Origin: Atrichornis clamosus
Lineage: Eukaryota; Chordata; Aves; Passeriformes; Menuridae
DNA length: 64,000 nucleotides
NCBI GenBank assembly: GCA_013400975.1
Contig: WBMZ01003295.1
Span: 1 to 64,000, forward strand
Reading direction: 5' to 3'
Shown: positions 53,593 to 64,000 of the stretch, piece after piece
Numbering within the stretch: the first letter of the stretch is position 1
How the letters are laid out: each line of letters begins with the position of its first letter
Notes under the pieces: model-generated
Databases searched by the model: none
What the model was told of the DNA's origin: nothing
Seen by the model: the letters and a program-made list of their open reading frames with translations, nothing else
Translations under genes and position numbers: made by a program

Positions 53593-54422
53593 TTAATGCA
53601 AGATTGAGTAGCTAACAGTGTATGTCTTTAATATTAAATAGTTATGGCTGCTATGAGCTGCTGCTCTTGTTATGAGCCTTCTCTGTGATCCAAGTATAGC
53701 ATCTGTCTTCCCTGTATTCTGCATTTGCACTGACATAATGATGCTGAACTTAGAATCAATAAGCTGAGAGAATTAGTCATTATATATGAGTATTGTGTTC
53801 TTTCCCAGGGAATTTAATCAGTAACACCATACACAATTAATGTGAACAAATCTGAGCAGGTTACAATGGGATCAGGAGCAACCATATATTCTTAACAGTC
53901 AGGCAACACGATATTAACTGTTCAGATTAAAATTATAATTTGAATTGAACTTCGAGTGATACCTCTTTGCCTTTAACGAATTTCTTGGAAGTAATCACTT
54001 CTGAAGTACATATTAAGCTCTTTCATTAACCTCTGAAAGAATGCCTCTAAGTGTTGCTCCTTGGCTGAGACGTTAGTATGCTAGTCATGCTGATGACCTG
54101 TTCACAAAAGCTGAATTACCAGCCACATTGATCTACAGATGAAAAGCACTATTTCGGAGCTGTGGTTTGCTCCAGCTACAACTGTATGCAGTTGAGTGGT
54201 AATACAGCAAACATTAATTATGTTGATGAAAATGCATCAGTTTTTAATATGATGAGTATGAAATTTTATTTTATATCTATGGGAAAACTTACACAATAAA
54301 TAATAATTTGTCCATCAAAGGCACCAAAATAGACAGTTACTGCACTCATAAAAGCTTATTGTGTGAAGGGGTGAGACACAGGGCAAGAAATTTGAGTGAT
54401 CTCAGTAGGGAAAGTTACTTGG

Positions 54423-55103
54423 CTAGCATTGCACAGCTGATTGTTGCCTCAGAAAATAAAATTGCCTATTTTCAGAAGACAGCCTGTCTTCTGATATGCT
54501 GACTAGCTGCAGATTGACTGGCTCACGGGGCTCCTGAGCAGTGAGATGCCTCCCTAAGAAACTGTGCCTAAATTCAAGATCTGTCACAGCACAGAACTCA
54601 AGCAGGTAAGGCAGCTTGGACTGGGAAATGGGGCAGCAAATGAGGACGGGCACGCAGAGGTGCAGAAGCTCCTGAAGGGGCAGGTGACAGATGCAGGAGC
54701 AGTAATGCACTTTGCTTTGTGTTTTTTGCCCCAGCTCCTGCTGCTGAGAAGTTTCTGGGTCACTGTGTCTCAGCTGCTTGTGTTGTGCAGTGGGCAAGGA
54801 GGCAGAGGCAGGGTAGGGTTTGAACTGGAACCACGGATAACACAGAGATGTCAGAAATGGTGAAGCACATCTCAAAGTTTGTGAATCAGTGCTTTGTTCT
54901 GTATTGGCTGCCACAGCCTGGTCATTACTCTGGTCATCAAGTTTATCCTTCTGATAAAACAGAAGAAAATAATGCAAGTTATGGAGAATTCCAGTGTTGG
55001 GTTGTTGTGGAGAGGTCACCCTTTGTTCTGGCCTGACAGTCCAGTTGGTGGCAATGGTGGAATTAACTGTCTCTTCGAGATGAAAGCTAGTGACAAGCAG
55101 CAC
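54423..55103 (-). other. Longest open frame in the window, uncertain coding status
   Basis: A minus-strand frame is open for 226 codons in a locally GC-richer stretch, the longest in the window. The translation is rich in Gln, Ser, Leu, Cys and His, with no signal peptide, membrane segment, zinc-finger spacing or retroelement motif that I recognise. The frame begins at a GTG, not an ATG. Overlapping plus-strand frames of 99 and 76 codons also exist, which is usual for a chance open stretch in less AT-rich DNA. It may be a decayed repeat, a retrocopy or simply chance. Confidence 0.15.
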
Positions 55104-58100
55104 ATCTCTGGTTCATTCCTGTAATATTTCTCTTCAATTTAGCACGTCTTAAAGGTAGGGTTTTAAGCCTAAAAGCAGGTAGAAGTGCAAAGTTGAAAGC
55201 AGACATATGCTGTATAGATACAAATAAATAGAACCAAGATGCATTAGCAATACTTAGATGTTTGTGTTCTTTAAAAGCAAACTGTGAAACAGAAAATGTT
55301 AGAGTTTAAAAAAAAAAAAAGGCATGTTGCAAGATTTGAGTTTCCTTCAGTGTGAATGGCAAAGTGTTTTGTTGGTGACTAGCTCTTTTTTTTAATGTGT
55401 AGTTATACCTAACCTATTTCTGTTGGGGGAACTTCCATAAAGTAATAGTAATAAGAACTCAGTTACACTCCCCCAAATACGAAAAAATATAACTAATTGA
55501 AAGGGGTTTTTTTAAGAGAAAAAAGGTTGTGGTCACAGCTCATATGGAAAAAGAAATGGGAACAAATACGTAAATACCCTGTAAATCACTATAAACTAGG
55601 GCCAACAAGTTTGTATCATAAAGCAAAACAGAAAGTTAGGTCACACATCCTGTTATGGTTACTTTAAGTATTTGATGGGTAAATTGCCTATATTATCCAT
55701 TTATAAATAAGATTTTTTAAAAATTGAATTACAACATAAAGTCTATCTTAGCCTCACTACATGAAACTGATATTACAGTAGTTATACCTCATGAGCTTCC
55801 AACCTCCTTCTATGAGGCACAGTATCAAATAATGCTCAACTGTTTCTCATTCAGTTTTACTCAAGTCCCTTACTCTGACATTTATTTTCAAATATAGCAC
55901 TGGTACAGATGAGTATTAATCTGCTTTTTCAAACACACTGTTTCAAAACATATCCTAAGATTACTAAAGAAGCCCGAAGTGGGAGATTGCTTGGGAGGTC
56001 CATGCATGGGAATGAGGAAAGAAAAAATTTAAAAAATTACTTTTAGAAATTTCCCCCCCAGAAAGCCAATAAACCTTTCTGTTGTTTCAACTTTTCAAAT
56101 ATTATCCTGAGAACAACACAGTAGAGAAATGGTTTGGGTTGAGCTCTGTCCTATAAAATTATCAGTGTCTGTGCTACTGGACTATTTTGGAGTTTGAGGT
56201 TCTTGATCTTTTTCTCTTCTACCAAACCAAGTTTTCCTTTGAAGTTGTTTTTTCACATGGCTGTTGCCACAAATAGATAATATGAGCTCCTTCAGAGACT
56301 GACACTGATTGTAGCTGATTTTGGCATTCTTGAAAATGCACAGCTATAGCCTGAAAAAGGGTTAGACCTGGCTGAATTGCTTGTTGCCAATCTGTCGTGT
56401 AGATTTGTGGGTATGAGCCATTGTAGGTGGACTTGGTGAAGAACTTTCAAAATAGGGTCCTAACTAAATACTTCACAATTCCCAGTATATGCTTGCATAA
56501 AAATGTCACATATAAATATGTGTTACATAACTGCAGGAGGCAGCTGTAAAGAAGCTGGTGAATGCAAATAGCTTGTGAGGGGCCTAGGACAGGGAGCAGC
56601 CCATACAGGCTTGCCTGTAGAAATCAATGTTAATTACAAAAGCAGTTGTTTCCTCAAAACTTGTTTGTCAGTTCTTGCAATTGAATGGAGGGATTAATGT
56701 GATAAAACAAGGCAGCTGTTTGGTTTCCGAGAAATACTCTCAAACATAGAATTAGTGCTTTTATTTGTTGTTGTTCTGCCTTTTTTGTTTTCAGATAATG
56801 TTGAAGCACAGAAAATACTGGGTTGTAGAAAATGGAAAATCAATAAGCCTGCATTTAAGTAACAGTTGATTTCAAAGAACACCTTTGATGCTGGAGGAGT
56901 GGTTTTGGAACTGAAGTGAATTTACTTTGAATTTACTTAGCGTGTATTCATGCCTCCCTTTCTTCTGTCAGTTGCTTGTAATTTCATTGATATACGTACC
57001 AGTGGTGCATATAAACACATGGTATAACAATGACATAGTTAATATGCCAAGCAGCACATGAAGGCACCTTGTCGGGTTTGTGGTTTACCAGCACTGGTTT
57101 TACAAGATTAGGCTGGAGCTATCTAACTGACCTGTGTGAGTTGTTTACTCAGTCTCTCATAATGCTGAAAATCAAGTTGTTACCAGCTGAGTGAGCAGCA
57201 GAGTGTTACCATCCTCAGTGCTTACCAGTTGGGCTTCTTTGCCTTGGTTAGCCAGTTACAATCTCAATTAGTTTGAGGATAATAAATTCAGAGAGTAAAT
57301 TGGATCTCAACTACGGAATGACTTATTTAAATGGATAAGGGAGTCTGAGATACAAAGGAGAAAGAATTGATACATAGAAAAAGAACCCCAGAACACAAAC
57401 TTTTTTTAATTTAGTAGAAGAGTTTTTTGTCTTTGGAAGGTTGAAATGGCTGGGTCTTTCATGTAATGGCCTTATGGCTTTGCCCAGTAGTATTTTTCAT
57501 CAAGACAGATCAATAATCCTTTCAAGCAGAATGAATAGTGTAACCAGCTGCTGGTACCTGTGCTCAGTGTTCTGTGTGTGTTCAGTGATCTCAGCCCAGG
57601 CCCTGACCAGCTTGATAACACTTACTATAAAATGCCTCAGCAATATTTAGGGACTTCGTGGTTGTTTTGGCTGTAGGGCTCAAGAGTGAATGAATGTGGC
57701 TTATAAATTAGTGCCTTCTGTTCCCTAGGAAAAGGTCATTCATTTTAGGGTAACTGTGTAGGGTGTGGATTGTGCTGGTCCCTGGGTATCTGTGAGAGCA
57801 CTCTGCTACTCAGAGCTAAAGCAGGTACATCCGATCATACTGCAAGTTGTTGTTGTTTTGGTGTGAAAAGTTTGCTGTTTAATTGCAGAGACATAAATGA
57901 TTTCTTGTTACCTGTAGCCAAGGCATAGTGGAGTTTGGAGTTCTGCTGTGTTTGCTGTACAATATAGCTTTATGTCACTCACATGAGGCTTCAGGTCTTG
58001 GTTTAGCAGCCTAACATCTGTCAGATTCATATAACAAAATAAGAATAAAAATTAATGTTCTCTTTTGTGAATTCCCTTCACTAGAGGTAATCCAAAGGCT

Positions 58101-61091
58101 TTATTTCTTCAGTTTTGCTGGTGCATTTACTGCACATAACAATAATTATCTGAGATAAAAATCTTCTGTACTTTGACTCCCGTTGATAGTGAAGCTCATT
58201 ACACCCCCATTATAATTATTACCCTTTTTATGTATACCTCGTTAAACACTTCAAAAGCTGGCATCCAGGGGATGCTGTTTTAAGAAACTATTTAAGTGAT
58301 CAGGATGAATTATGTAAGATACTAACAGTATGTTCCTTCTACATCACTTCCAATCTTAAAAAATTTGGGGTGCATAATAATCAGAATTACACAAAAAATA
58401 TTATTCTGTCTAACAGTTCTCTGACACTTTCCCAGTATGCATTTGCTTCACTAATGCAAATTCATCTCTGGGAGCAGTTCTGCTAAAGGCAATATAGGAG
58501 TACAAGCCGTGGCCAACAAACAAATGGTACCTCTACCTGCAGTACTCAAGTAAATGTACGTCCTGAAAAGTGTAGCATAGGTTAGGGGCAGCCAGCAGAA
58601 GTAGAAATGCGACTAATAGCTAATAAAGATAATTAAAAATAAACCAAATCATTTGTGTTTCATCTCTGAAGCTGTACCATTCAAGACATGGACTCTTGGC
58701 TCTTGGTATGTGAGAACTTCAGCTGTGTAATGGGGATCTAATAACCCACAGCCACGAAGCTGAACGGTATCAGAAATGTTACTTTTCACAATTTACACCT
58801 TTTTCCTTGGCATTTCTTTGGAAACTGTTCTGTTACATGCAGGAGATAAGGCAGATTTACACTGAAGTATGATTTTCATTTCAGTGCTGAAGAGCTTCAC
58901 TTCCAAGAACAGAGCATTCAATATATGAAAGTCTGCTTTTCTATTAAAGACAATTGAATTTTTAGAAATGTATTTCTGCTGTACAAAATGACTCTTAAAA
59001 ATTGAATTCTGAAGTGAATCATAGGGCAAAATGAGTTTATTTAATAGCAGGACAAGACTATGTTGGTTTGGAAGATGTAGCAAAAGTCTCTACAGTTTAG
59101 GTGTTGCTATTAGCAGTTCTGTGTGAATGCTGTACTGTTTAGCACTTGTATAAACCTAGTAATTTACACAGATAAGTTACATTTCTGAGGATACTTCTTG
59201 AAAATAATGGTCTGCACAGTTAATCCAAAGAATGAAACAAACTTGGCAAAAACATAAATGCAGGTCTTGTAAAACCAAAACCCTGTTTAACTTGCTGTGG
59301 TAGAACTGGTTGTGTAGACGTTACTAAAACTAACCTTCTTGAAGATAAAATTAGTTGCTTGTACTGTGAATATGCACCAGAGATACAGTAAATACATAAA
59401 AAAAATTTAAAAGCCACTTTTTTTTTTTTCTGATCTTGTTTGGACCAAAATTTAGTGCAATCCATTCCCACCACCCCAGCATAGCAGAATATATCCATAG
59501 TATCTTCTTGCTGAAGAGCTGTAAGTAAAGCTTACCTGAGTGAGTAAAAGCAGCAATGAAGATCTAGGATGTTTGCTCTGCATCCTAAAACTAATACTGA
59601 GATCAAGTTGTTTATACTGGAGATAGGCCCAGGTCTATTTTGGAGTCAGCACTTCTGATTCTCTACAGTTTTGTTATTTGGACTGAAATCTTCTTTAACT
59701 TGCCTTATGTTCTATATGGAAATGTCGTGCATGGAATGCCATGCATGAAAATCTGATCTGGGAATACCCTGCATTCGTGCGCACAGCTTCTGGTTATTTA
59801 TTAAGGAACAGCTGTTTCAATTAAACATTTTACCTTCAGTCGCAATAAAAAACTAGTAATAGTTTGACTCAGTAGACATTTTTAAAAGCATATTAAATAT
59901 TTAAACAAATTTTTTTCTGCTGATGGCTTAGAGAAGCATCTAGTGTACCTCATCTGTTGGTGATCACACAAGAACACTGCAGAGGGACCTTTTATATATG
60001 TAAACAAATACTCCATCCCTCCTGCTCCTTCTGGATGTAGGAAATGTGCTGATTTCATTCTAGTTCCAAGAGTAATTAAAAAATGGAGTGTAAAATGAAA
60101 TATCTGTAGATTATCCTGATCTTTACAAATGCATTTAATAACTGAAAAAACCACAAATATTGGCTGTATTTTTAAGGAAAATAAAAGTCCACAGAATAGT
60201 GAGGTGAATTTTGTATTCACATATGTGTACCATACTAAAGTAGCTGTTCATTTTCACTCATTCCTTGTTTTTTTTCCTTTTAGATTCTTGTCAGGTTCTT
60301 CTAGTGGGTTATGCTACTGTCTTGATTTAGTGGTAGAAGTGGTAGAATGTTGGGTATTTAGCATAACTTCTCTTGTTTCTTTTCTAAGCATGGATCACTT
60401 CGATTAACAACAACACAGTTTTGATATTTCAGGTGTGTTATGGATTAAACAAATATTTTGTGTACTACAAAAAGTGAGATTACCCTATTCTTGTTTTTTT
60501 CACAGAGATACAAAAGCTTTTGGCTCAGAAATAACATTCCCTTCTCCCTATTCCACCTCAGATTTTGTGTTCACTTTTTTCTACCAAGTCCTTCCCTAAC
60601 TCATACACAAAAGCAGTGATGTCTGCAGCATAGAAATCTCGGAAACGTGCAACCTGAAAGGTTTAAAGCATCCAGGCATGAGCCGGGATCTGTTCTGCCA
60701 GCAGAAAATATGGGAGACTTTTGGGCAATTGAGTGTAGAGTGCCAGAAACCTGGTTCTTATCAGGCAAGGTCAGCAGACTTCAAAGGATGCTTTGTGACT
60801 TGGACATTACTTCCTGTGCTCTAACAGTGGGGCATGCAAAACAGACTGAGCATATTCCCAGTTTGTCAGGATGTCTGGGAAGGCAAAGGGGAAGGATCAG
60901 CATTTTCTGTGTAATGCAATGGTTAATAAAAAGTGAAGTAAGTTTTAGAATGAGTGAGAAACCTATTGCAGTGCTTCTGTTTTGCGTAGTTGTGCGAGTC
61001 AAAAAGATTTTTTTCAAGAATACCATTTTGGTGGCAAACATTTTAAAAGGCACTGCAGAGTTTTGATGTTCCTGAAGGGAAGGGAAGCACC
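55104..61091. other. AT-rich non-coding interval (probable intron), part 5
   Basis: About 6 kb of AT-rich, CpG-poor sequence. It has a run of 13 A at 55308-55320 and several T- or A-runs of 8-11 bases (for example near 59418). No RNA gene, mobile element or convincing exon was seen. Confidence 0.6.
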
Positions 61092-61097
61092 CAAGAT
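61092..61097. repeat. Left target-site duplication of the LTR insertion
   Basis: CAAGAT, identical to 62036-62041. It is followed by one T and then the LTR terminus TGTAGATG. Confidence 0.5.
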
Positions 61098-61098
61098 T

Positions 61099-61325
61099 TG
61101 TAGATGCCCATGGCTAAAAAGGAATGGCAGATATCAGAGACTTTGAAAAAGCTTCGTTTTATTAGTAAATTATACACTTGGCATGGAAATTGGTATGTTG
61201 GTCCCTTATTTNTGTAGATGCCCATGGTTAAAAAGGAGCGGCAGATATCAGAGACTTTGAAAAAGCTTCGTTTTATTAGTAAATTATACACTTGGCATGG
61301 AAATTGGTATGTTGGTCCCTTATTT
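61099..61325. repeat. 113-base direct repeat separated by a single N
   Basis: 61099-61211 and 61213-61325 align without gaps. There are three differences, all transitions and all near the left end (61114/61228, 61124/61238, 61125/61239). The only ambiguous base in the window, an N at 61212, lies exactly between them, where the second copy begins at the LTR terminus TGTAGATG. This is either a collapsed or mis-joined assembly point or a real partial LTR duplication. Confidence 0.9.
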
Positions 61326-62035
61326 TCTAATGTGGTGGATTTTGAGTAAAGGGTAGGGTGAAAAAGAAGAGAGGAAAATAGATCACGAGTGCTGGCTGCA
61401 GCGTTGATCCAGTGCCCTGGGATGTGCACGCCTGGGCTTTGTGGAGGCAGGTTTTTATGGTAAGTTTTCCCCACCCTGGAGAGAAGTTTCTTGCTTTCTA
61501 TGCAAAGTAGTTACCATGTGCAGTTCGTTCTTCTCAGCCTTTCTGGAAATGGGTCTTCAGGGGTCTTGGGTGGTCTTGATCCCCCCTGTACTGAGCTGGC
61601 CTTTGGTCAACAGCCCACGTCCACTTCTCCACCTTGTTGCCTGTGCTGTGTCGTGTTATTCCCAGAGCCCAGAACAAGGATGTTTGTCCCAGAAGAGTAC
61701 TGCCCTACCTCTGTATGGCCCCTTCTCCAGTCGCATCCCATTGTTTCTCAGAGCGTGTCCTTGCCAACAATCCTTGTTGGCTCCACAGCAGTCTGGCTAT
61801 CGGTGTTTGAGATGTGCAACTAGCCCCTGGTCCCCTGGGCTTCTCCAGCAGTGTCTCCACAAATGTGTACAGCAGAGTGTGTTGTTAGTAGGTAGATTCT
61901 TGGCATGGCTCTTAGGAGGTACCTCTGTCCTTCCAGAGCTGCCCAGTGTAACAAGGAGCAGGGCGTTACTGCGTGGGAGCCAGCGAAAGTTTTGCAGTTA
62001 GAACGTGCCATGAGGCTTCCTGGAATAAGCCTGCA
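61099..62035 (-). mobile_element. Solo LTR of an endogenous retrovirus, minus strand, with duplicated 3' end
   Basis: The complete LTR spans 61213-62035 (823 bases). On the minus strand it starts TGCAGGCTTATT and ends in CATCTACA, the TG...CA termini of retroviral LTRs. A minus-strand poly(A) signal AATAAA lies at 61277-61272 and a TATA-like CATAAAAA near 61459-61452, in the right order for U3, R and U5. The outer boundaries are flanked by CAAGAT at 61092-61097 and 62036-62041, a 6-base target-site duplication, with one extra T before the left terminus. No primer-binding site, gag, pol or env follows, so it is a solo LTR. The terminal 113 bases appear a second time on the left, followed by an N. 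The element has no coding role; open frames across it are incidental. The style suggests an avian ERV LTR, but the subfamily is not assigned. Confidence 0.65.
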
Positions 62036-62041
62036 CAAGAT
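62036..62041. repeat. Right target-site duplication of the LTR insertion
   Basis: CAAGAT directly after the LTR terminus CCTGCA, matching the left copy at 61092-61097. Confidence 0.5.
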
Positions 62042-62434
62042 CTTCTCTCTTCTTTCCTAGGAGTGGTTTTAAGACAAGTCACCAAAGAGATTTTGCAGTT
62101 TTAAATAATTCATTCATGACTATTTGAGAGATGAGTAGCTTTGTAATATATGAGTAAAATTTAGCCATGCTTTATGTAAAGATGGCAACAAGTGTTCTCT
62201 TAGAGTGCAAAGTGATTGGAGGGGATATTTTAAAAAATCACATATTGCTTTCTGTCTTCTTTTATGTTTTACTCTGTAAGAAGAAAATGAGAGAGAATTG
62301 GCATACTTTTAGTCTACCAGTGTATTACAAGGAAATGAATTTACAAATAAGTGAACAGAATATTTTTGCTTGAATTTGTTATCACATTTGAAAAGCTGCA
62401 AGTGTAGAGTGCTCTGGGTTGTCTTTTTTGTTGG

Positions 62435-62448
62435 TTTTTTTTTTTTTT
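62435..62448. repeat. Poly-T run
   Basis: Fourteen consecutive T after TTGG, following a shorter T6 run; a simple homopolymer. Confidence 0.7.
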
Positions 62449-63864
62449 GTAAAGATAACTTTGATATACATGTTTAGCTGTTTGAAAATAAGCAACAAAA
62501 ATACTCAGTGTATCTTGAAGCAATTTGATCTTTAAAAACCTGAGTTTGAATTCTTGCATTTTTGTCAGAGTGGTTTCACATAGCATCAAGTTTTGGGGGA
62601 AAGACTCGGAATTTGTGTTGAGTTTTGAGTAATGCTGATTTTTTTATGATTACCACCATCCGATTAGATCTCTGGATCCTGAGGAAATACACCTTTGTAA
62701 GTAGAGGTGGAAATTGTGAGTTAAGGAGTCTAGTCTTGGGGTTTCCAGGGAAACTCATCCAAGTTACAAATGTTCTGCTTTTCCAATTTTCCATAAGTAG
62801 AACATGAATAAATGTACTTTAATTTTCTTTATTAGGGTAGCTGTGTTTTAATTCTGTTGCATTGTATTTTAATGTCCTTTATTAAGTATTTTGGGAATTA
62901 CATTTTTTATAGAGGAACAGATATTTATTGTCAGAGATTCGTCTTGGATTTACTGTAGGCTAAGGTAACTTTGGCATATTTAAGAACAATTTCAACAGTA
63001 TAAAAATATCCACTCTGGGGGAAAATGATTACTTTATACTTCTATCGAGCTGTCTTGGACTAACCAGAGGCCTGGAGGCTCAAAGTGCTGCTTGAGAAAG
63101 TACAGCTTTTTATTTTACAGGGAGTCTGTTCCCCCTGACGATTTATGGGCGAAGCATGGCTGTAGTCAGGCCTCTGCAGAATTTAGATGGTGAAAGATGA
63201 GTAGGAAAAATTTTATCTCCACTTCTGTCTTGTGCACCTAAAGCTAATATTGTTCCATCTCACTGAGTTTTGTTAAACAAACCATCTACAAAGATCAGAT
63301 TTATTTAGCCATTATTGAATTACTCCAGCTCCTGTAAAATACGAGGCTAAAGCACACTAAAACGTGATTTTGTAAATAGAGCCCATTCTCCTTCTATTGT
63401 ATAAACAGAGCTTAGTGTCACAGATTCATGTGTTTGTAGGCTGCAGTTATCTCACTACTGAAGTTCACCAAATAAGGTCTCAAAATAGAGTGTTTGACTT
63501 TCCAGGTGCTGAGTGAGATCACCAACTGGTCAGATGAACTTTTTTTGTCTAAATCTTGCCTGATAGCAAAGCTTTTCAGAAAACTTAGAGCTGTCTGTAT
63601 TAGCTGTTATTTTCAGCCACGCGAGAATATGCAATTGCTTCTACTTCTTATGAGTTCCTAAAGCCATAAATAAGAATTGATAATTTAGAAATATGTGATT
63701 GTCTCCTGTACAAGAAGAGACAGTTCTGCCAATTAGGATTTTTTGGTATGAATTCCGAAGTAGTTACTCAAACGATGCACTCAAATTTATGTTTTAAAGT
63801 AATGTCCTTGCAGATCATAACTGACATTGGTTGTTGTGTTATGTAGTTTGCATAACCATGATAT

Positions 63865-63899
63865 TTTTAGAGGCATTCGTGGCGTTGGCCCCTCTAAAA
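63865..63899. repeat. Inverted repeat, possible hairpin
   Basis: TTTTAGAGG (63865-63873) pairs perfectly with CCTCTAAAA (63891-63899) across a 17-base loop that contains two CpGs. The stem is short and AT-flanked, and no known small RNA was recognised. Confidence 0.5.
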
Positions 63900-64000
63900 T
63901 ACAACAGAAACTGTCAGTCTGCTTCTATTTCCACTGAAATAAATATCATTGAAGAAAGTTTCTAGACTACAGAATTTTAGATGAGTCTTCATGCCCTCCA

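Larger units (their letters stand above)
45691..54422. other. AT-rich non-coding interval (probable intron), part 4
   Basis: About 8.7 kb, mostly AT-rich. It has somewhat GC-richer patches at 46925-47050, 49340-49500 and 51290-51590 whose origin I cannot identify. Simple sequences include (TA)n near 47344, a 10-base direct repeat at 49081-49100, (AG)n at 50900-50912 and G-runs near 53534-53592. No recognisable coding exon. Confidence 0.55.
62042..64000. other. AT-rich non-coding interval at right end
   Basis: About 2 kb, AT-rich, with a run of 14 T at 62435-62448 and a 9-base-arm inverted repeat at 63865-63899. No exon, RNA gene or mobile element recognised. It is consistent with continuation of the same intron beyond the window. 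Confidence 0.55.

Noticed and set aside
54360..54460. Possible ancient tRNA-derived SINE (MIR-like) traces in the AGTTACTTGGC...CACAGCTG region
   Set aside because: Only scattered short resemblance, with no A/B box or continuous core match.
61043..61474. 143-codon minus-strand frame with an internally repeated peptide
   Set aside because: The repeat is just the duplicated LTR end translated through the N; it is not a gene.
61441..62001. 186-codon plus-strand frame
   Set aside because: It lies antisense within the LTR, which is non-coding.

Overview
The window reads as a piece of a vertebrate nuclear genome, most likely a bird. It has two GC- and CpG-rich islands set in long AT-rich, CpG-poor DNA. 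There is no operon-like gene packing and no LINE-1/Alu-type repeat load, and the one clear mobile element is a small solo LTR of an endogenous retrovirus whose style I associate with avian, perhaps songbird, LTRs. The species assignment is inference. I could not recognise any protein by name. The short open frames scattered through the window are what chance gives in DNA of this composition.

Layout: (1) positions 1 to about 440 are a CpG island cut by the left edge, with a plausible plus-strand first exon ending in a good splice donor at 270/271. (2) About 440-13,300 is AT-rich intron-like or intergenic sequence. (3) About 13,310-13,720 is a second CpG island with a CCAAT box, a plus-strand first-exon donor at 13,649/13,650, and a 54-base tract of strict three-base periodicity that looks coding and may belong to a minus-strand transcript. 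A candidate second non-coding exon follows at 13,920-14,171. (4) About 14,180-61,090 is almost 47 kb of intron-like sequence with short tandem repeats, homopolymers, some palindromes, a few CpG-retaining patches that could be conserved elements or unrecognised exons, and one long open but unconvincing minus-strand frame (54,423-55,103). (5) 61,092-62,041 holds a solo LTR on the minus strand with matching 6-base target duplications. Its 113-base terminal segment is present twice, separated by a single N. (6) 62,042-64,000 is again AT-rich non-coding sequence.

The simplest reading is that the window covers the 5' end(s) of one or two large genes transcribed to the right: promoters, untranslated first exons and very long first introns, with the coding exons beyond the right edge. 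An alternative is a bidirectional promoter at 13.3-13.7 kb that also drives a leftward transcript. I saw no previously undescribed biological system. The observations most worth checking are the periodic tract in the second island and the duplicated LTR end at the N.
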